This document shows positions 51,881 to 61,471 of a stretch of 64,000 nucleotides of DNA, in pieces. The stretch comes from Marinomonas balearica. GTDB lineage: Bacteria; Pseudomonadota; Gammaproteobacteria; Pseudomonadales; Marinomonadaceae. Below the pieces are notes generated by a model that did not search any database, was not told the DNA's origin, and saw nothing but the letters and a program-made list of their open reading frames with translations. Made by a program: the position numbers and the translations under genes. Each line of letters starts with the position of its first letter. The stretch's first letter is position 1. The stretch is from contig NZ_SNXC01000010.1 of NCBI RefSeq assembly GCF_004362145.1, positions 1 to 64,000 of the forward strand, written 5' to 3'.

Positions 51881-54049
51881 TTATGCTTTCCATTTATAGA
51901 TCACAGTGGATAAAGGAGGAATCTCCATTATTACACTGTTATTTCGCCCATGACTTTCAATGTGCTCAGCTTTAAGTACTTTTGGAAGCGGGAACCCACT
52001 GCCACAGTACATTGTGTCGTCTGTATTTAAAACGAGTTCGTACTGACCTTCTTTGGGAGCTCCGATTCGATATCCGCTATGAGGCGTAGGAGTGAAATTG
52101 ACGACAACCATCACCAATTCGTCTCTTTGTTTCGATTGTCTGACGTACGCGAGAATTGAATTCTGGCCATCATCATAAGACAACCACTCGAACCCTTGGT
52201 GATCGTGGTCAATTTGCAATGCTTGTTCGGCGGAATAAAAGTGGTTAAGGTCTTTGACAAGCGTCTGTAAGCCTTTGTGGTAATCAATATCGAGCAAATG
52301 CCAATCAAGTGATTTTGTATGGCTCCACTCTTGACCTTGACCGAATTCACATCCCATGAAGTTCAGTTTCTTACCTGGATGGGTGAACATATAGCCATTA
52401 AAAGCTCGAAGATTGGCGAATTTCTGCCAGCCATCTCCAGGCATTTTTTCAATCATAGAGCCTTTGCCGTGTACGACTTCATCGTGTGAAATAGGCAACA
52501 TGAATTGCTCGTTAAAGGCGTAAACCATAGAGAACGTGAGCTCTCCTTGATGATACTGCCGATAAATAGGGTCTTTCTTCATATACTCTAACGTATCGTT
52601 CATCCAGCCCATATTCCATTTGAACCCAAAGCCTAAACCATCCATGTATGTCGGCTTAGAGACGCCTGGATAAGCTGTAGACTCTTCTGCAACGGTGAAG
52701 CAACGAGGGTGGTTCAAGTAAACAGTTTCATTGAGTTTTTTCAAAAACGCGATGGCTTCATAATTATGATTTCCTCCATCAACGTTTGGAATCCATTCTC
52801 CGTCTTCGCGGGAATAATCTAGATATAGCATTGAGGCAACCGCATCTACGCGCAAGCCATCGATGTGATATTCCTCTAGCCAAAAATTAGCGTTACTAAT
52901 AAGAAAATCAACAACGTGTTCTTTACCAAAGTCGTAGATCAAGGAGTTCCATTCTGGGTGCCAGCCTTTTTTAGGGTCTTCGTATTCGTACTGGTGTGTG
53001 CCATCAAAATTAGCAAGACCATGACTGTCGGATGGGAAGTGTGCTGGAACCCAATCCATAATGACACCGATACCTGCCTGATGAAATGCGTCAATAAGTG
53101 CCTTAAATTCGTCAGGTGTTCCATATCGAGAAGTGACGGAAAATAGGCCAACAGGTTGGTACCCCCATGAACCATCAAATGGATATTCCGAGACGGGAAG
53201 CAATTCGACGTGTGTGTATCCCATTTCGGTAACATACTGTACGAGGTGTTCTTTTAGCTCAAGATACGTCAGTGGTTCGTTGTGGTCTTTTCGTCTCCAT
53301 GAGCCTAAGTGCACTTCATAAATGCTTACCGCTTCTTCGTATATATCGGTAATCGGTCGAGACATCCAATTGTTGTCATTCCATTCATACTGCGATTCTT
53401 GAACGACACTTGCAAACGAAGGGAATTGTTCAATGCGTTTGGCGAATGGGTCGGTTCGGTGGGGTAACACTTCGCCAGACTTTGCTCTGATTTCAAATTT
53501 GTATTTAGCGCCATCTCTGACGTCTGGAAGAAAGAGGCGCCAGACTCCGTCGCCATTACTGGACATCGGATGAATACGGCCATCCCAACCATTAAAATCA
53601 CCTACAACATAAACGGAACGAGCCGCAGGTGCATAAACCGCAAAACGCGTTCCATCGATGGCCAATGAATCGCTCACAGGCGCACTTTGGAATAGAGCTC
53701 CTTCTTTTTGATATAGCGTGGCTTTATGGTGTTTAGGGTCGGAGAAGGTTGCTTCGTTAAACTGATATGGATCGACTATGGTCGCTGTATTACCGTCTGA
53801 ATACGTAATTTTTAGACGGTAATGAAAATGCTCTTTTTTATCGCTCCATTGGCATGTAAAGAGCCCATTGTATCCGTGAGGTGACATTTCCCCTAGTACG
53901 GTATCTTCATCGATTGCTAGCACGTCGATCGCGACTGCGTCGGGGCGCCAAACTTTTAGAGTTAAATCCTTTTCATCAATCCAGTGTAGGCCAAGGAATC
54001 CGAAAGGGTCGGAACAGCGGGCATTTACAATGTCTTCAAACAGATCCAT
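51881..54049 (-). CDS. glgB: 1,4-alpha-glucan branching enzyme
   Basis: The protein has 722 residues (E. coli 728). N-terminal CBM48 domains precede the GH13 barrel with region I DWVPAHFPSD, nucleophile D402 in LRVDAVAS, acid E455 in AEESTAYP and LPISHDEVVHGKGS as region IV. It cuts alpha-1,4 chains and re-attaches them as alpha-1,6 branches. It lies between glgX and the phosphorylase-kinase-like gene, same strand. No glgA, glgC or glgP is present in the window. Confidence 0.96.
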   Translation of the reverse strand: MDLFEDIVNARCSDPFGFLGLHWIDEKDLTLKVWRPDAVAIDVLAIDEDTVLGEMSPHGYNGLFTCQWSDKKEHFHYRLKITYSDGNTATIVDPYQFNEATFSDPKHHKATLYQKEGALFQSAPVSDSLAIDGTRFAVYAPAARSVYVVGDFNGWDGRIHPMSSNGDGVWRLFLPDVRDGAKYKFEIRAKSGEVLPHRTDPFAKRIEQFPSFASVVQESQYEWNDNNWMSRPITDIYEEAVSIYEVHLGSWRRKDHNEPLTYLELKEHLVQYVTEMGYTHVELLPVSEYPFDGSWGYQPVGLFSVTSRYGTPDEFKALIDAFHQAGIGVIMDWVPAHFPSDSHGLANFDGTHQYEYEDPKKGWHPEWNSLIYDFGKEHVVDFLISNANFWLEEYHIDGLRVDAVASMLYLDYSREDGEWIPNVDGGNHNYEAIAFLKKLNETVYLNHPRCFTVAEESTAYPGVSKPTYMDGLGFGFKWNMGWMNDTLEYMKKDPIYRQYHQGELTFSMVYAFNEQFMLPISHDEVVHGKGSMIEKMPGDGWQKFANLRAFNGYMFTHPGKKLNFMGCEFGQGQEWSHTKSLDWHLLDIDYHKGLQTLVKDLNHFYSAEQALQIDHDHQGFEWLSYDDGQNSILAYVRQSKQRDELVMVVVNFTPTPHSGYRIGAPKEGQYELVLNTDDTMYCGSGFPLPKVLKAEHIESHGRNNSVIMEIPPLSTVIYKWKA

Positions 54050-54122
54050 TTACTTCTCCAACCTGAGAATTATTATTAGATTTATCGTATATAACGAAAG
54101 TGACTAACAGAGTTTAGTTGCT

Positions 54123-57100
54123 TTACGCTTGGTGCTGTAGGCTATGCTGTTTGCTTACTGCCCAACGAAGGTATTGTCCTACCTTATTTGGGGTGAGTTG
54201 AGCAAATTCGTCCAGTGCGATTTCTTCTGTGTTTTTCTCTGGGTGCTCTTGTTTTACTTGTTTCGCTCGGTCGTGTGCTGCGAGTGAAACAAGTACAGGT
54301 AAATTTACCTCATTTAACAGGATATTACCTTTGTGTTGTTCGCTGAATTGAATAAAAGCATACAGAGCTTCAAATATAAGGCTCTTATACCAACTTGGGT
54401 GAATATCAGATGTCAAAGATTCGACAAGTAGCGCAAACGTGTCTTCTCCTGGTGTCATAGAGCTTAGTGTGCGTTTACAGTCTAATGTTGTATTACTTTG
54501 GGTATCACCAAAGACAATATATTGCGCATTACTAAGAGAATCCCACAGTTGTGACAGCATGTCTTCCGGTAATTTCGTTATTAGCCCTTGTTCCGTTCGC
54601 CAATCGAACCAGTCTACGTCCTTCATTTGAGCGTCTGTGCTGTTTGCGCTTTGATTGTATCTAAGGTTTGTTGCAACGTGAGTAAAGTCTTCATGTTTTT
54701 GGATCAGTACCGCTTTAAGAGCTTGATATAGTGAATACGGTGTTGCTCCAGCCAATATGTCGATAGAAGGGCGAGTGTCGTTAGGGTCGAGTTGACGAGC
54801 ACACAGTAGCGCCAAACTGTGAATTCTGATCGTACGGACACCATCAAAATACTCTGGGTGAATTTTGATGAGTGCGCCTGCAATAGATATAATTTCGTGA
54901 TGTAAAACCATCGTCAGACTTGAGGATGACGCTTGACGAATGATCTCTAAAATTTCTTTTTGATGAAGAGGTGAGGAGATATGGGTTTCATTTTCCTGAG
55001 AATCTCCTAACACTAAAACCCGCTGACGTACTGTTATATCGGCAATATACGTCGCTAAATCGGTCGACGGTTTGATCATCAAAGAGAATAGACGTCTGAC
55101 AGAACACCAATCTTCGTGTAATAACGCCTCAACATACACAGAATCCATTACTTTGTAAGCGGTAATGGCGGGAGTCGAATTAGGAATAGTATTCATCAAA
55201 GCACGACGATGGCCTAACTCTATAAGCGTTTCGATGGCTAATGGTAACGGAGGGTTGTCCATCAATTTTGACAAAAGTGTATCGGTATCCAGCCCACTTA
55301 GATCGCTGCAATCAAGCTCTGTAATAGACCTGTCAATGGGCCAAGGTTTTTCATCAACAACAAATCTCGCTCCCAATTGGCGATCATTTGTTGGTTTGAT
55401 TGTCATTGAGCGTCTAGAACCGGATTTAAACGCATTTTTTGCCGACTGAGGAGTGATATGAAACTCTTCAGATTCGTGATTTTGCAATTGACGAATAAAG
55501 TCTAATAATTCGGAGCTGTTTGGCATTTCAACCATCGCTTCATCAACCAGTACGGTAAATACCGCATTGGCAGGGTAATACCAATGAGAGTCGATGATTT
55601 TTAGCTCATTTCTAATGTGCTCTTTAAACAGAGTTGGATCGGTTTTTGTATAGTCTTTATCTTCGTTTTGAATCCAAGAAAGGCACAAGTAATTTTGATC
55701 GTTGATTGTAAACGGCTGCGACGTCGCTAAGCTGTTCAATGCACGAGAAGGGCGGCCGGTAAGCTCCAAACTATCGGAAGCGCCAAGGTAATGATAAAGC
55801 TCGATCAATTGCTCGGAACTGATTACTCGAAGGGGGGCAATTTCATCAATAGTTTGGCACAAGCAGCCTGCTTCAATCAGTTGTTCTTTTACTTTTTCGC
55901 TTTTCGCAAGTACAACCATTGAGGTTGAGACGGACTTTCGATTATGTTGAACTTTATGTAAGCCAAGTGGATCAAGATCATCGGTTGTTATAAGTTCTTC
56001 ATCAATCATCTTGCCAACCAAATAGAGGCTTTGCGCCCACACTAATGGCAGGTTATCGTTTGGTACTCGTTCTTGAGATCCCGGGTTGTCTTTTTCTGCA
56101 AGAATTTTGTCTTCAGGTACATAATAAAGCTCCGGAAGCAGTCGCTCTCCGTCTCTTTCAACCATCAGCTCTTCTAGTTTATAACGATAAAAATTGGCAC
56201 TTTCCCAGTCTCTGGCAAACAATCTGTCTAAATAGAGGTAGGTGTAAAACAGTGGCCATTCAGACTCTATGTGCTCAAAGTTAATGAGCTCATCGTATTC
56301 ATAATAAATTCGACTGTGGTCTTCTAATACCGTTTGGTGTCCATCGAGTAGAAAGCGTTTGCACCCGTATTTTCCACCCAATTTATCTAATATTTCTTTA
56401 CGCGTCTTTTTGGTAAGTTTTTCGTCATTTACCGCAAACGCTGGGAAGCTAATAATGCTGAGTAGAGCGCCATCGACTTCTTTCGACCGAGACTCTTTTG
56501 GTAACAATGATTGTAGAACCGACCCTGCACGAGCAACCGCATCTGCAAAAGAATGGATAACGGCCCATTCTGGGCCGTCTTCTCCGAATAGATTCAGTCC
56601 ATCAAGGGCTTCCATTGCAGCTTTTGCCATTCCGACTGAGCTTGCGTTGATTTCCGCTTTGCCGTTATTAACTTTGTTGCCTCGCTCCCAGATGCCGTAA
56701 TCTGGCGTACGGTATGTTCGGGAAATGTAATAGACAAGGTTTTGAATAAAGTTTAATTCTTCTTGGTTGTATATTAACTTACTGCCTGCCTTGGTCATTT
56801 GCGCAAGCGTCAGCAAATAAAAGCTGGTGGCGTCGATCTGAAGGTGTCCCCAAGCGTCGTCGGCAACGACTTCTAACCCAGTTTTAGTATCGTATTTTGC
56901 GTGTAACGAATCGATTGGGTCTAAGCTGTGTTTAAACGCCTCCACTTTTGGAGACTGGCGCATCATCGCAAACAGCAATCCACGCATCATTTTAATGCAT
57001 GTGTATTCGAGTTCGTGCGCTCGTTTATCAGGGTTAGAGGCTCTTTTATAGGCCAAGTACAAAGCCCAAACTGCTTGAATGCTGTAAACATTATCTCGAA

Positions 57101-57242
57101 CCCAAGCGTCGGTGTAGTCTCCGTGTTTATTGACACTGGTACTAGCAGGAAACAGCCCTGTTACAGGGTGTTGACGAGATAAAATGACATTTTTTATGTG
57201 ATGATATAGAGAATCAAGCTTGCTCTGAGTATCTGACGCCAT
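54123..57242 (-). CDS. Phosphorylase kinase alpha/beta-like GH15-fold protein
   Basis: The protein has 1039 residues. Residues about 20-430 form a GH15-like alpha/alpha barrel and match, from memory, the eukaryotic phosphorylase kinase alpha subunit closely: GDYTDAWVRDNVYSI, MRGLLFAMMRQ, DSLHAKYDTKTG, WGHLQIDATSFYLL, YGIWERGNK, and NASSVGMAKAAMEALD. The rest (about 450-1039) is helical without clear motifs. It is 73 bases from glgB. Eukaryotic alpha/beta subunits regulate the kinase and bind calmodulin. Here no kinase subunit is near. Possible roles: a glucan-binding or glucoamylase-like enzyme, or a regulator of glycogen metabolism. Confidence 0.8.
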   Translation of the reverse strand: MASDTQSKLDSLYHHIKNVILSRQHPVTGLFPASTSVNKHGDYTDAWVRDNVYSIQAVWALYLAYKRASNPDKRAHELEYTCIKMMRGLLFAMMRQSPKVEAFKHSLDPIDSLHAKYDTKTGLEVVADDAWGHLQIDATSFYLLTLAQMTKAGSKLIYNQEELNFIQNLVYYISRTYRTPDYGIWERGNKVNNGKAEINASSVGMAKAAMEALDGLNLFGEDGPEWAVIHSFADAVARAGSVLQSLLPKESRSKEVDGALLSIISFPAFAVNDEKLTKKTRKEILDKLGGKYGCKRFLLDGHQTVLEDHSRIYYEYDELINFEHIESEWPLFYTYLYLDRLFARDWESANFYRYKLEELMVERDGERLLPELYYVPEDKILAEKDNPGSQERVPNDNLPLVWAQSLYLVGKMIDEELITTDDLDPLGLHKVQHNRKSVSTSMVVLAKSEKVKEQLIEAGCLCQTIDEIAPLRVISSEQLIELYHYLGASDSLELTGRPSRALNSLATSQPFTINDQNYLCLSWIQNEDKDYTKTDPTLFKEHIRNELKIIDSHWYYPANAVFTVLVDEAMVEMPNSSELLDFIRQLQNHESEEFHITPQSAKNAFKSGSRRSMTIKPTNDRQLGARFVVDEKPWPIDRSITELDCSDLSGLDTDTLLSKLMDNPPLPLAIETLIELGHRRALMNTIPNSTPAITAYKVMDSVYVEALLHEDWCSVRRLFSLMIKPSTDLATYIADITVRQRVLVLGDSQENETHISSPLHQKEILEIIRQASSSSLTMVLHHEIISIAGALIKIHPEYFDGVRTIRIHSLALLCARQLDPNDTRPSIDILAGATPYSLYQALKAVLIQKHEDFTHVATNLRYNQSANSTDAQMKDVDWFDWRTEQGLITKLPEDMLSQLWDSLSNAQYIVFGDTQSNTTLDCKRTLSSMTPGEDTFALLVESLTSDIHPSWYKSLIFEALYAFIQFSEQHKGNILLNEVNLPVLVSLAAHDRAKQVKQEHPEKNTEEIALDEFAQLTPNKVGQYLRWAVSKQHSLQHQA

Positions 57243-57643
57243 TAAATGATCCCTTAATTACAAGTTGCGAATTCTGATAGTCGTTTATATTAAATTAACG
57301 CTGAAGTGTTAAGTCCCTATGAAATCGCGACTGTCCATTCATTAAAAATTTAGGTAAGCACCGAATTGTATGTAATTTAGTCTGTATTAATCGGTCTGCA
57401 ATAATCGCGCCTTAAAAGCCTAGATTTTTATGAGATTTAAATCAAACGCTTCCTTTCTTTAGATCCACTTAAATTTAGCAGATTTTCGCTTTTTACGCAC
57501 AGGTACGTGGATTCTCTTCAGATAATGGTTTTTTTCAGTATGATTTTTCGACTGAAAACGCGGCGAAATTAGTCCAAGAGCGCCTTAGTTCCAGTCAAAA
57601 AATCCACAATAATTCTACTTCGGGTGAGTCATTTCAGCGGGAA
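57243..57643. other. Region upstream of the glycogen cluster
   Basis: 401 AT-rich bases with the minus-strand promoter of the cluster and the end of the chemoreceptor gene at 57644. A hairpin TTTTCAGT/ACTGAAAA (57532-57539 with 57551-57558) is present but no T tract follows on either strand. No gene, repeat or riboswitch found. Confidence 0.4.
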
Positions 57644-59194
57644 TTAAGTTTGATAGGTTTCGACGACTTTCCTTAGTTCTTGTGCACATTCCCCAATTCG
57701 TGTGACGGATGCTTCTATAGCTACCGAATTTTGCTGAGTTTGGTCGCAGACTTCTCCGATGTTTTCCAGTACCGTGTTGACGTTACTTGAAATATGGTAT
57801 TGGTTGTCTGAGCCCGTTTTGATTTCGGCGTTTAGTTTTGAAATCGTCAACATACCTTGTGCGATATCATTAAACGCAGACTCCGCTTCGGACATTTGTA
57901 ATGCTCCTGCATTTGCCGTACCTTGCGCTTTTTCCATGATTTCAACGGTATTAAAGGTTTGAGTCGTTAGTTGATCAATTAAACTTCCGATTTCACCTGC
58001 CGCCTGTTGGGATTGCTGAGCAAGTTGTCTTACTTCGTCTGCAACCACGGCAAACCCTCGACCTTGTTCTCCTGCTCGTGCCGCTTCAATGGCTGCATTT
58101 AAAGCGAGAAGGTTGGTCTTATCTGCAACTTCTGAAACAATTCCGAGACGGTTGTTAATGTGTTTTACATCTTCTCTTAATTGCTGAAACTGCATCGCAG
58201 CTTCGCCCACTTCTAAAGAAAGGTTTTGCATATCTGCATTGGCTTTATTCATAGTGTGAAGGCCACCTTTGGAATGCTCTCCTAGACTGTTTGCGGAGAG
58301 GTTCGCTTCGTCAGCAACGTTCAATATTTGGTCGACTGAACTCATCACCTCAGCCATTGAGCGAATTGCGTCTTTTGTGTTCATTTGCTGAGTGTTTACG
58401 CCCTGTGTCGTTGCTAATATGGCCTTATTAGTTTCAGCGATTACGTCATTTAGAGATTTACTTGCGTCCCCAATTTGTTGAACGATGACACCAAAGCTTG
58501 AAACCATATGGTTAAACGCATCAGCCATTTCTCCCATTTCGTCGTTTCCATCAAAGCGGACGCGCTGGGTAAGGTCTCCTGACTGTTTTACGGAGCGCAT
58601 TGTGTCACAAAGGGTTGTTATTCTAATCGTAACAAGACTAATGATCGTTAGTGCTGCGCCACCGATTACGATCGTCAGTATTGCTACAAGGATGCCGAAA
58701 TCGACTAATGCACTCTTAAATTCACTGTAAACAACGTCCATATTGGAAACGGCGATGAGAGAATATTTCTTTGACAGGGATAGGTTATCCAGAGGGGTTG
58801 ATGCGAGAAGAAGGGTTATTGATGATTGGTTATTGGATGAAGGGATCTCGACAATGCTTGGATTGTCTGTGAAATCTATTGATTTCAGTGATGCTTTCCC
58901 AATCCACGGCGGTGTGTAAAGTGCATTTTTATTTTTGTCGATTAAAACGTACGCCGATAGTGGCGACGTTGCTAAGGCGTCGATTTCTTTAATCAACTCG
59001 CGTTCATTTTTAGATGAAAGGTTAGACGCTGCTGTATCGACCATCATCTGAGTTTGTCTTAACAATCCATTAAGGTTGGTTTGATAAAGTGAATACAGTG
59101 AAACGAATATTAGAGCGCCAGTCCCAATAGACATAAGGCCGATGATTGCCCATAGCTTGTATTTGATTTTGACATTGTTTACACGGTTGATCAT
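57644..59194 (-). CDS. Methyl-accepting chemotaxis protein
   Basis: The receptor has 516 residues. Membrane helices at about 12-34 and 166-190 flank a periplasmic sensor of about 130 residues that is not recognisable as Cache or four-helix. HAMP and a long coiled coil follow, with the tip [20 protein letters not shown] and ADEVRQLA. The ATG at 59194 was chosen because AGAGGAAG lies just before it and the first membrane helix then falls at a normal distance; a start at 59272 would add 26 residues that look non-coding. It is a single gene. Confidence 0.92.
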   Translation of the reverse strand: MINRVNNVKIKYKLWAIIGLMSIGTGALIFVSLYSLYQTNLNGLLRQTQMMVDTAASNLSSKNERELIKEIDALATSPLSAYVLIDKNKNALYTPPWIGKASLKSIDFTDNPSIVEIPSSNNQSSITLLLASTPLDNLSLSKKYSLIAVSNMDVVYSEFKSALVDFGILVAILTIVIGGAALTIISLVTIRITTLCDTMRSVKQSGDLTQRVRFDGNDEMGEMADAFNHMVSSFGVIVQQIGDASKSLNDVIAETNKAILATTQGVNTQQMNTKDAIRSMAEVMSSVDQILNVADEANLSANSLGEHSKGGLHTMNKANADMQNLSLEVGEAAMQFQQLREDVKHINNRLGIVSEVADKTNLLALNAAIEAARAGEQGRGFAVVADEVRQLAQQSQQAAGEIGSLIDQLTTQTFNTVEIMEKAQGTANAGALQMSEAESAFNDIAQGMLTISKLNAEIKTGSDNQYHISSNVNTVLENIGEVCDQTQQNSVAIEASVTRIGECAQELRKVVETYQT

Positions 59195-59461
59195 ATAGCT
59201 TCCTCTCACAGTGTTCCCCATTCTACGAGGAGTTGTTATGTATAAGAAATGTAAAAAATTGATCTGAGTCAAAGGAGCTGACGTTAGCCATTAAACAAAT
59301 TAAGACGCACGGTTTAACCGCAATTGAGGTGCGAAGCGTTGAATATATTTAAATTACGTAATAAAGTTGAAAGTTATATATGTTTTAGTAAGTTGTTTTG
59401 TACTATAAATTATGTCTATCTGTTGGCAACGAGTTGATGACATTCATTTCGCACAGGGTTA
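59195..59461. other. Divergent control region, nothing specific recognised
   Basis: 267 bases between the chemoreceptor (minus) and PAP2 phosphatase (plus) genes, AT-rich, carrying promoters for both. Confidence 0.3.
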
Positions 59462-60214
59462 ATGAGAAAATTAAAGATGTTTAAGTCTTGGAAGTACGGT
59501 GTCGCTCCTGCAGGTTTTATTTTCTGCGCTGTATTGTTTTCGGTATGGCCTGAGATTGATTTGTATGTGAGTGGCTTATTTTACGATGCTGGAACGAGTC
59601 GATTCCCTGCAAACGATAACGCTATAGTTAAATTTGTCTATTGGCTTTTCAAGGAAATGCCAGCGGTCATTGTTCCTGTTTTGCTTGGTTTGTGTGTCAT
59701 GACATTGTTCAAGTCGGGCCCTGAGTGGAATAAAATACACAAAAGAAAATGGTATTTTATGCTCGCTTTTTTGTTGATTGGCCCCGGTATTATTGTGCAC
59801 ACTGGCTTTAAAGATAATTGGGATCGTGCGCGCCCTCGTCATGTTGTTGAATTTGGCGGAGCTCAACAATTTACTCCTGCGCTCGTAGTCAGTGACCAAT
59901 GTGAGAGAAATTGCTCGTTCGTCAGCGGTCATGCCGCGATGGGATTTGCATTTATTGCTCTTGGCTGGGTTTTGCAAAGCCGTCTTTGGTTGTTCTTCGG
60001 GCTTGGGTTAGGGTTGTTTGTCGGAGGAATTCGAGTCCTTCAAGGTGGACACTTTTTAAGTGATATTATATTCAGCGGATTTATTTGCTACGCCAGTGCA
60101 TGGGTCATGGCGAAGTGGATATTGGAACCTTCACAGAGCAAATTGCAAAAGCAAGACACTCAACAATACGTCAAATTAAGCGAAGACCCATCTTCCAAAA
60201 CAAACCACTCCTGA
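59462..60214 (+). CDS. PAP2-superfamily membrane phosphatase
   Basis: The protein has 250 residues with about six membrane helices. The three PAP2 signature motifs are visible: KDNWDRARPRH, VSGHAAMG and GGIRVLQGGHFLSD (catalytic His). Likely substrates are phosphatidic acid, lipid A or undecaprenyl pyrophosphate. It may form a unit with the following YqaA-like and SPOR-type genes on the same strand. Confidence 0.88.
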   Translation: MRKLKMFKSWKYGVAPAGFIFCAVLFSVWPEIDLYVSGLFYDAGTSRFPANDNAIVKFVYWLFKEMPAVIVPVLLGLCVMTLFKSGPEWNKIHKRKWYFMLAFLLIGPGIIVHTGFKDNWDRARPRHVVEFGGAQQFTPALVVSDQCERNCSFVSGHAAMGFAFIALGWVLQSRLWLFFGLGLGLFVGGIRVLQGGHFLSDIIFSGFICYASAWVMAKWILEPSQSKLQKQDTQQYVKLSEDPSSKTNHS

Positions 60215-60289
60215 TCATTCTTTCTAAAATGTTGTATGGTGAGCAATCTGTCGATTGTTCTCAATACAACGTTTTGATGCGCATGCCTT

Positions 60290-60715
60290 GTGTTTGATTT
60301 AATCTCTCTGTTTTTCTCGTCATTTCTTTCTGCAACCGTTTTTCCGGGCAGCTCCGAGGCGTTGATAATCTACTTATCCGCCACTGCTGAGCATTCATTG
60401 ATTTTGCTATGGGGTGTTGCAAGCCTTGGTAATACATTGGGGGGCGTAACAAACTGGGTGTTAGGTCGGTATTTGTTTCATTTTAGAGATCATAAGTACT
60501 TCCCTGTGTCCGTTTCGCAATTGGAAAAGGCCAGTGCATTTTTTTCGACGTACGGAAAATGGACTCTTTTGTTGAGTTGGCTTCCCGTTATCGGTGACGC
60601 CTTGTGTTTGTTTGCTGGTGTTTCAAAAATTCGGCTTTTCACTTTCTTTGTTCTTGTTTTGTTTGGTAAATCGCTTCGATATGCCATACTCTTAATTGGA
60701 ATTGAATATATCTGA
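60290..60715 (+). CDS. YqaA-family membrane protein (DedA/SNARE-associated type)
   Basis: The protein has 141 residues and four predicted helices. SSFLSATVFPGSSEALI, LGNTLGGVTNWVLGRYL, and WLPVIGDALCLFAGVSKIRL match YqaA. DedA-family relatives maintain membrane integrity and lipid flipping. The start is a GTG at 60290 with no clear ribosome site. It lies 75 bases after the PAP2 phosphatase gene. Confidence 0.8.
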   Translation: MFDLISLFFSSFLSATVFPGSSEALIIYLSATAEHSLILLWGVASLGNTLGGVTNWVLGRYLFHFRDHKYFPVSVSQLEKASAFFSTYGKWTLLLSWLPVIGDALCLFAGVSKIRLFTFFVLVLFGKSLRYAILLIGIEYI

Positions 60716-60748
60716 TTTTACTTTTATCGATTGTTAGAGGTGTCTGAA

Positions 60749-61432
60749 GTGCGTTATTCAAAGCACATAGTCTGCTTTAGTGTATTGAGCCTTGTTGGAT
60801 GTGCCTCGTTGACGGGCACGTCTGATGCTCTAACAAATGCCGAATTACAAAACCATGTTGCAGCACACGCGACACAAATAAATACAATCAATCCAAAAGT
60901 CGATCAACTTGAGATTCAGCAAGTAAGCTTACAGGAAGGTCTTGCAAGTCTTGAACAAGAACTTGCTAGGGTAAAAATGGAGGCCGTTAAACAGGATCCT
61001 AAAAAAGGAAGCATGAGTCAAAATGCTCCCGAAATTAAGGATCCAGCTACGATGGAAGAAATGAGCGATAGTCGGATTGATCCCGTTATTGTTGATTTCA
61101 AAGCGACTCGAAAAATGGAAGAAAAGTTGAAGTTAGCAAAGATGGCTGCCTCTTCAGATAAGTACTACGGCGTTCAATTAGCGGCCTATGCCAGCAAATC
61201 ACTCGCTATGCAAGGTTGGAGAAAAATCAGCCGTGCAAACCCGATAGATTATGTCGATACCGCCCCGCTCATTAAGAAGCATACGATAAAAGGTAAAGTG
61301 TATTTTCAACTAAAAGTTGGACCGTTTATCGAGCGTTCTTACAGTGTCGATTTTTGCAATATGTTAAAACAACAGCGTTCGCAAACCTGCCTCATTACTC
61401 GTTATGATGGCGAGCCATTCTTAAGTCCTTAA
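60749..61432 (+). CDS. SPOR-domain lipoprotein
   Basis: The protein has 227 residues. The lipobox SLVGC (cysteine near 17) gives an outer-membrane or periplasmic lipoprotein. A coiled coil follows at about 35-90 (LEIQQVSLQEGLASLEQELA), then a linker. The C-terminal SPOR domain (about 145-225; YYGVQLAAYASKSLAMQGW) binds glycan strands lacking stem peptides. The GTG at 60749 is preferred over TTG 60731 because GAGG lies eight bases before it and the signal sequence fits. Confidence 0.78.
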   Translation: MRYSKHIVCFSVLSLVGCASLTGTSDALTNAELQNHVAAHATQINTINPKVDQLEIQQVSLQEGLASLEQELARVKMEAVKQDPKKGSMSQNAPEIKDPATMEEMSDSRIDPVIVDFKATRKMEEKLKLAKMAASSDKYYGVQLAAYASKSLAMQGWRKISRANPIDYVDTAPLIKKHTIKGKVYFQLKVGPFIERSYSVDFCNMLKQQRSQTCLITRYDGEPFLSP

Positions 61433-61471
61433 ATTGGTGAAAAATCCTTTTTTAGAAATGTGTGTTTAGCA

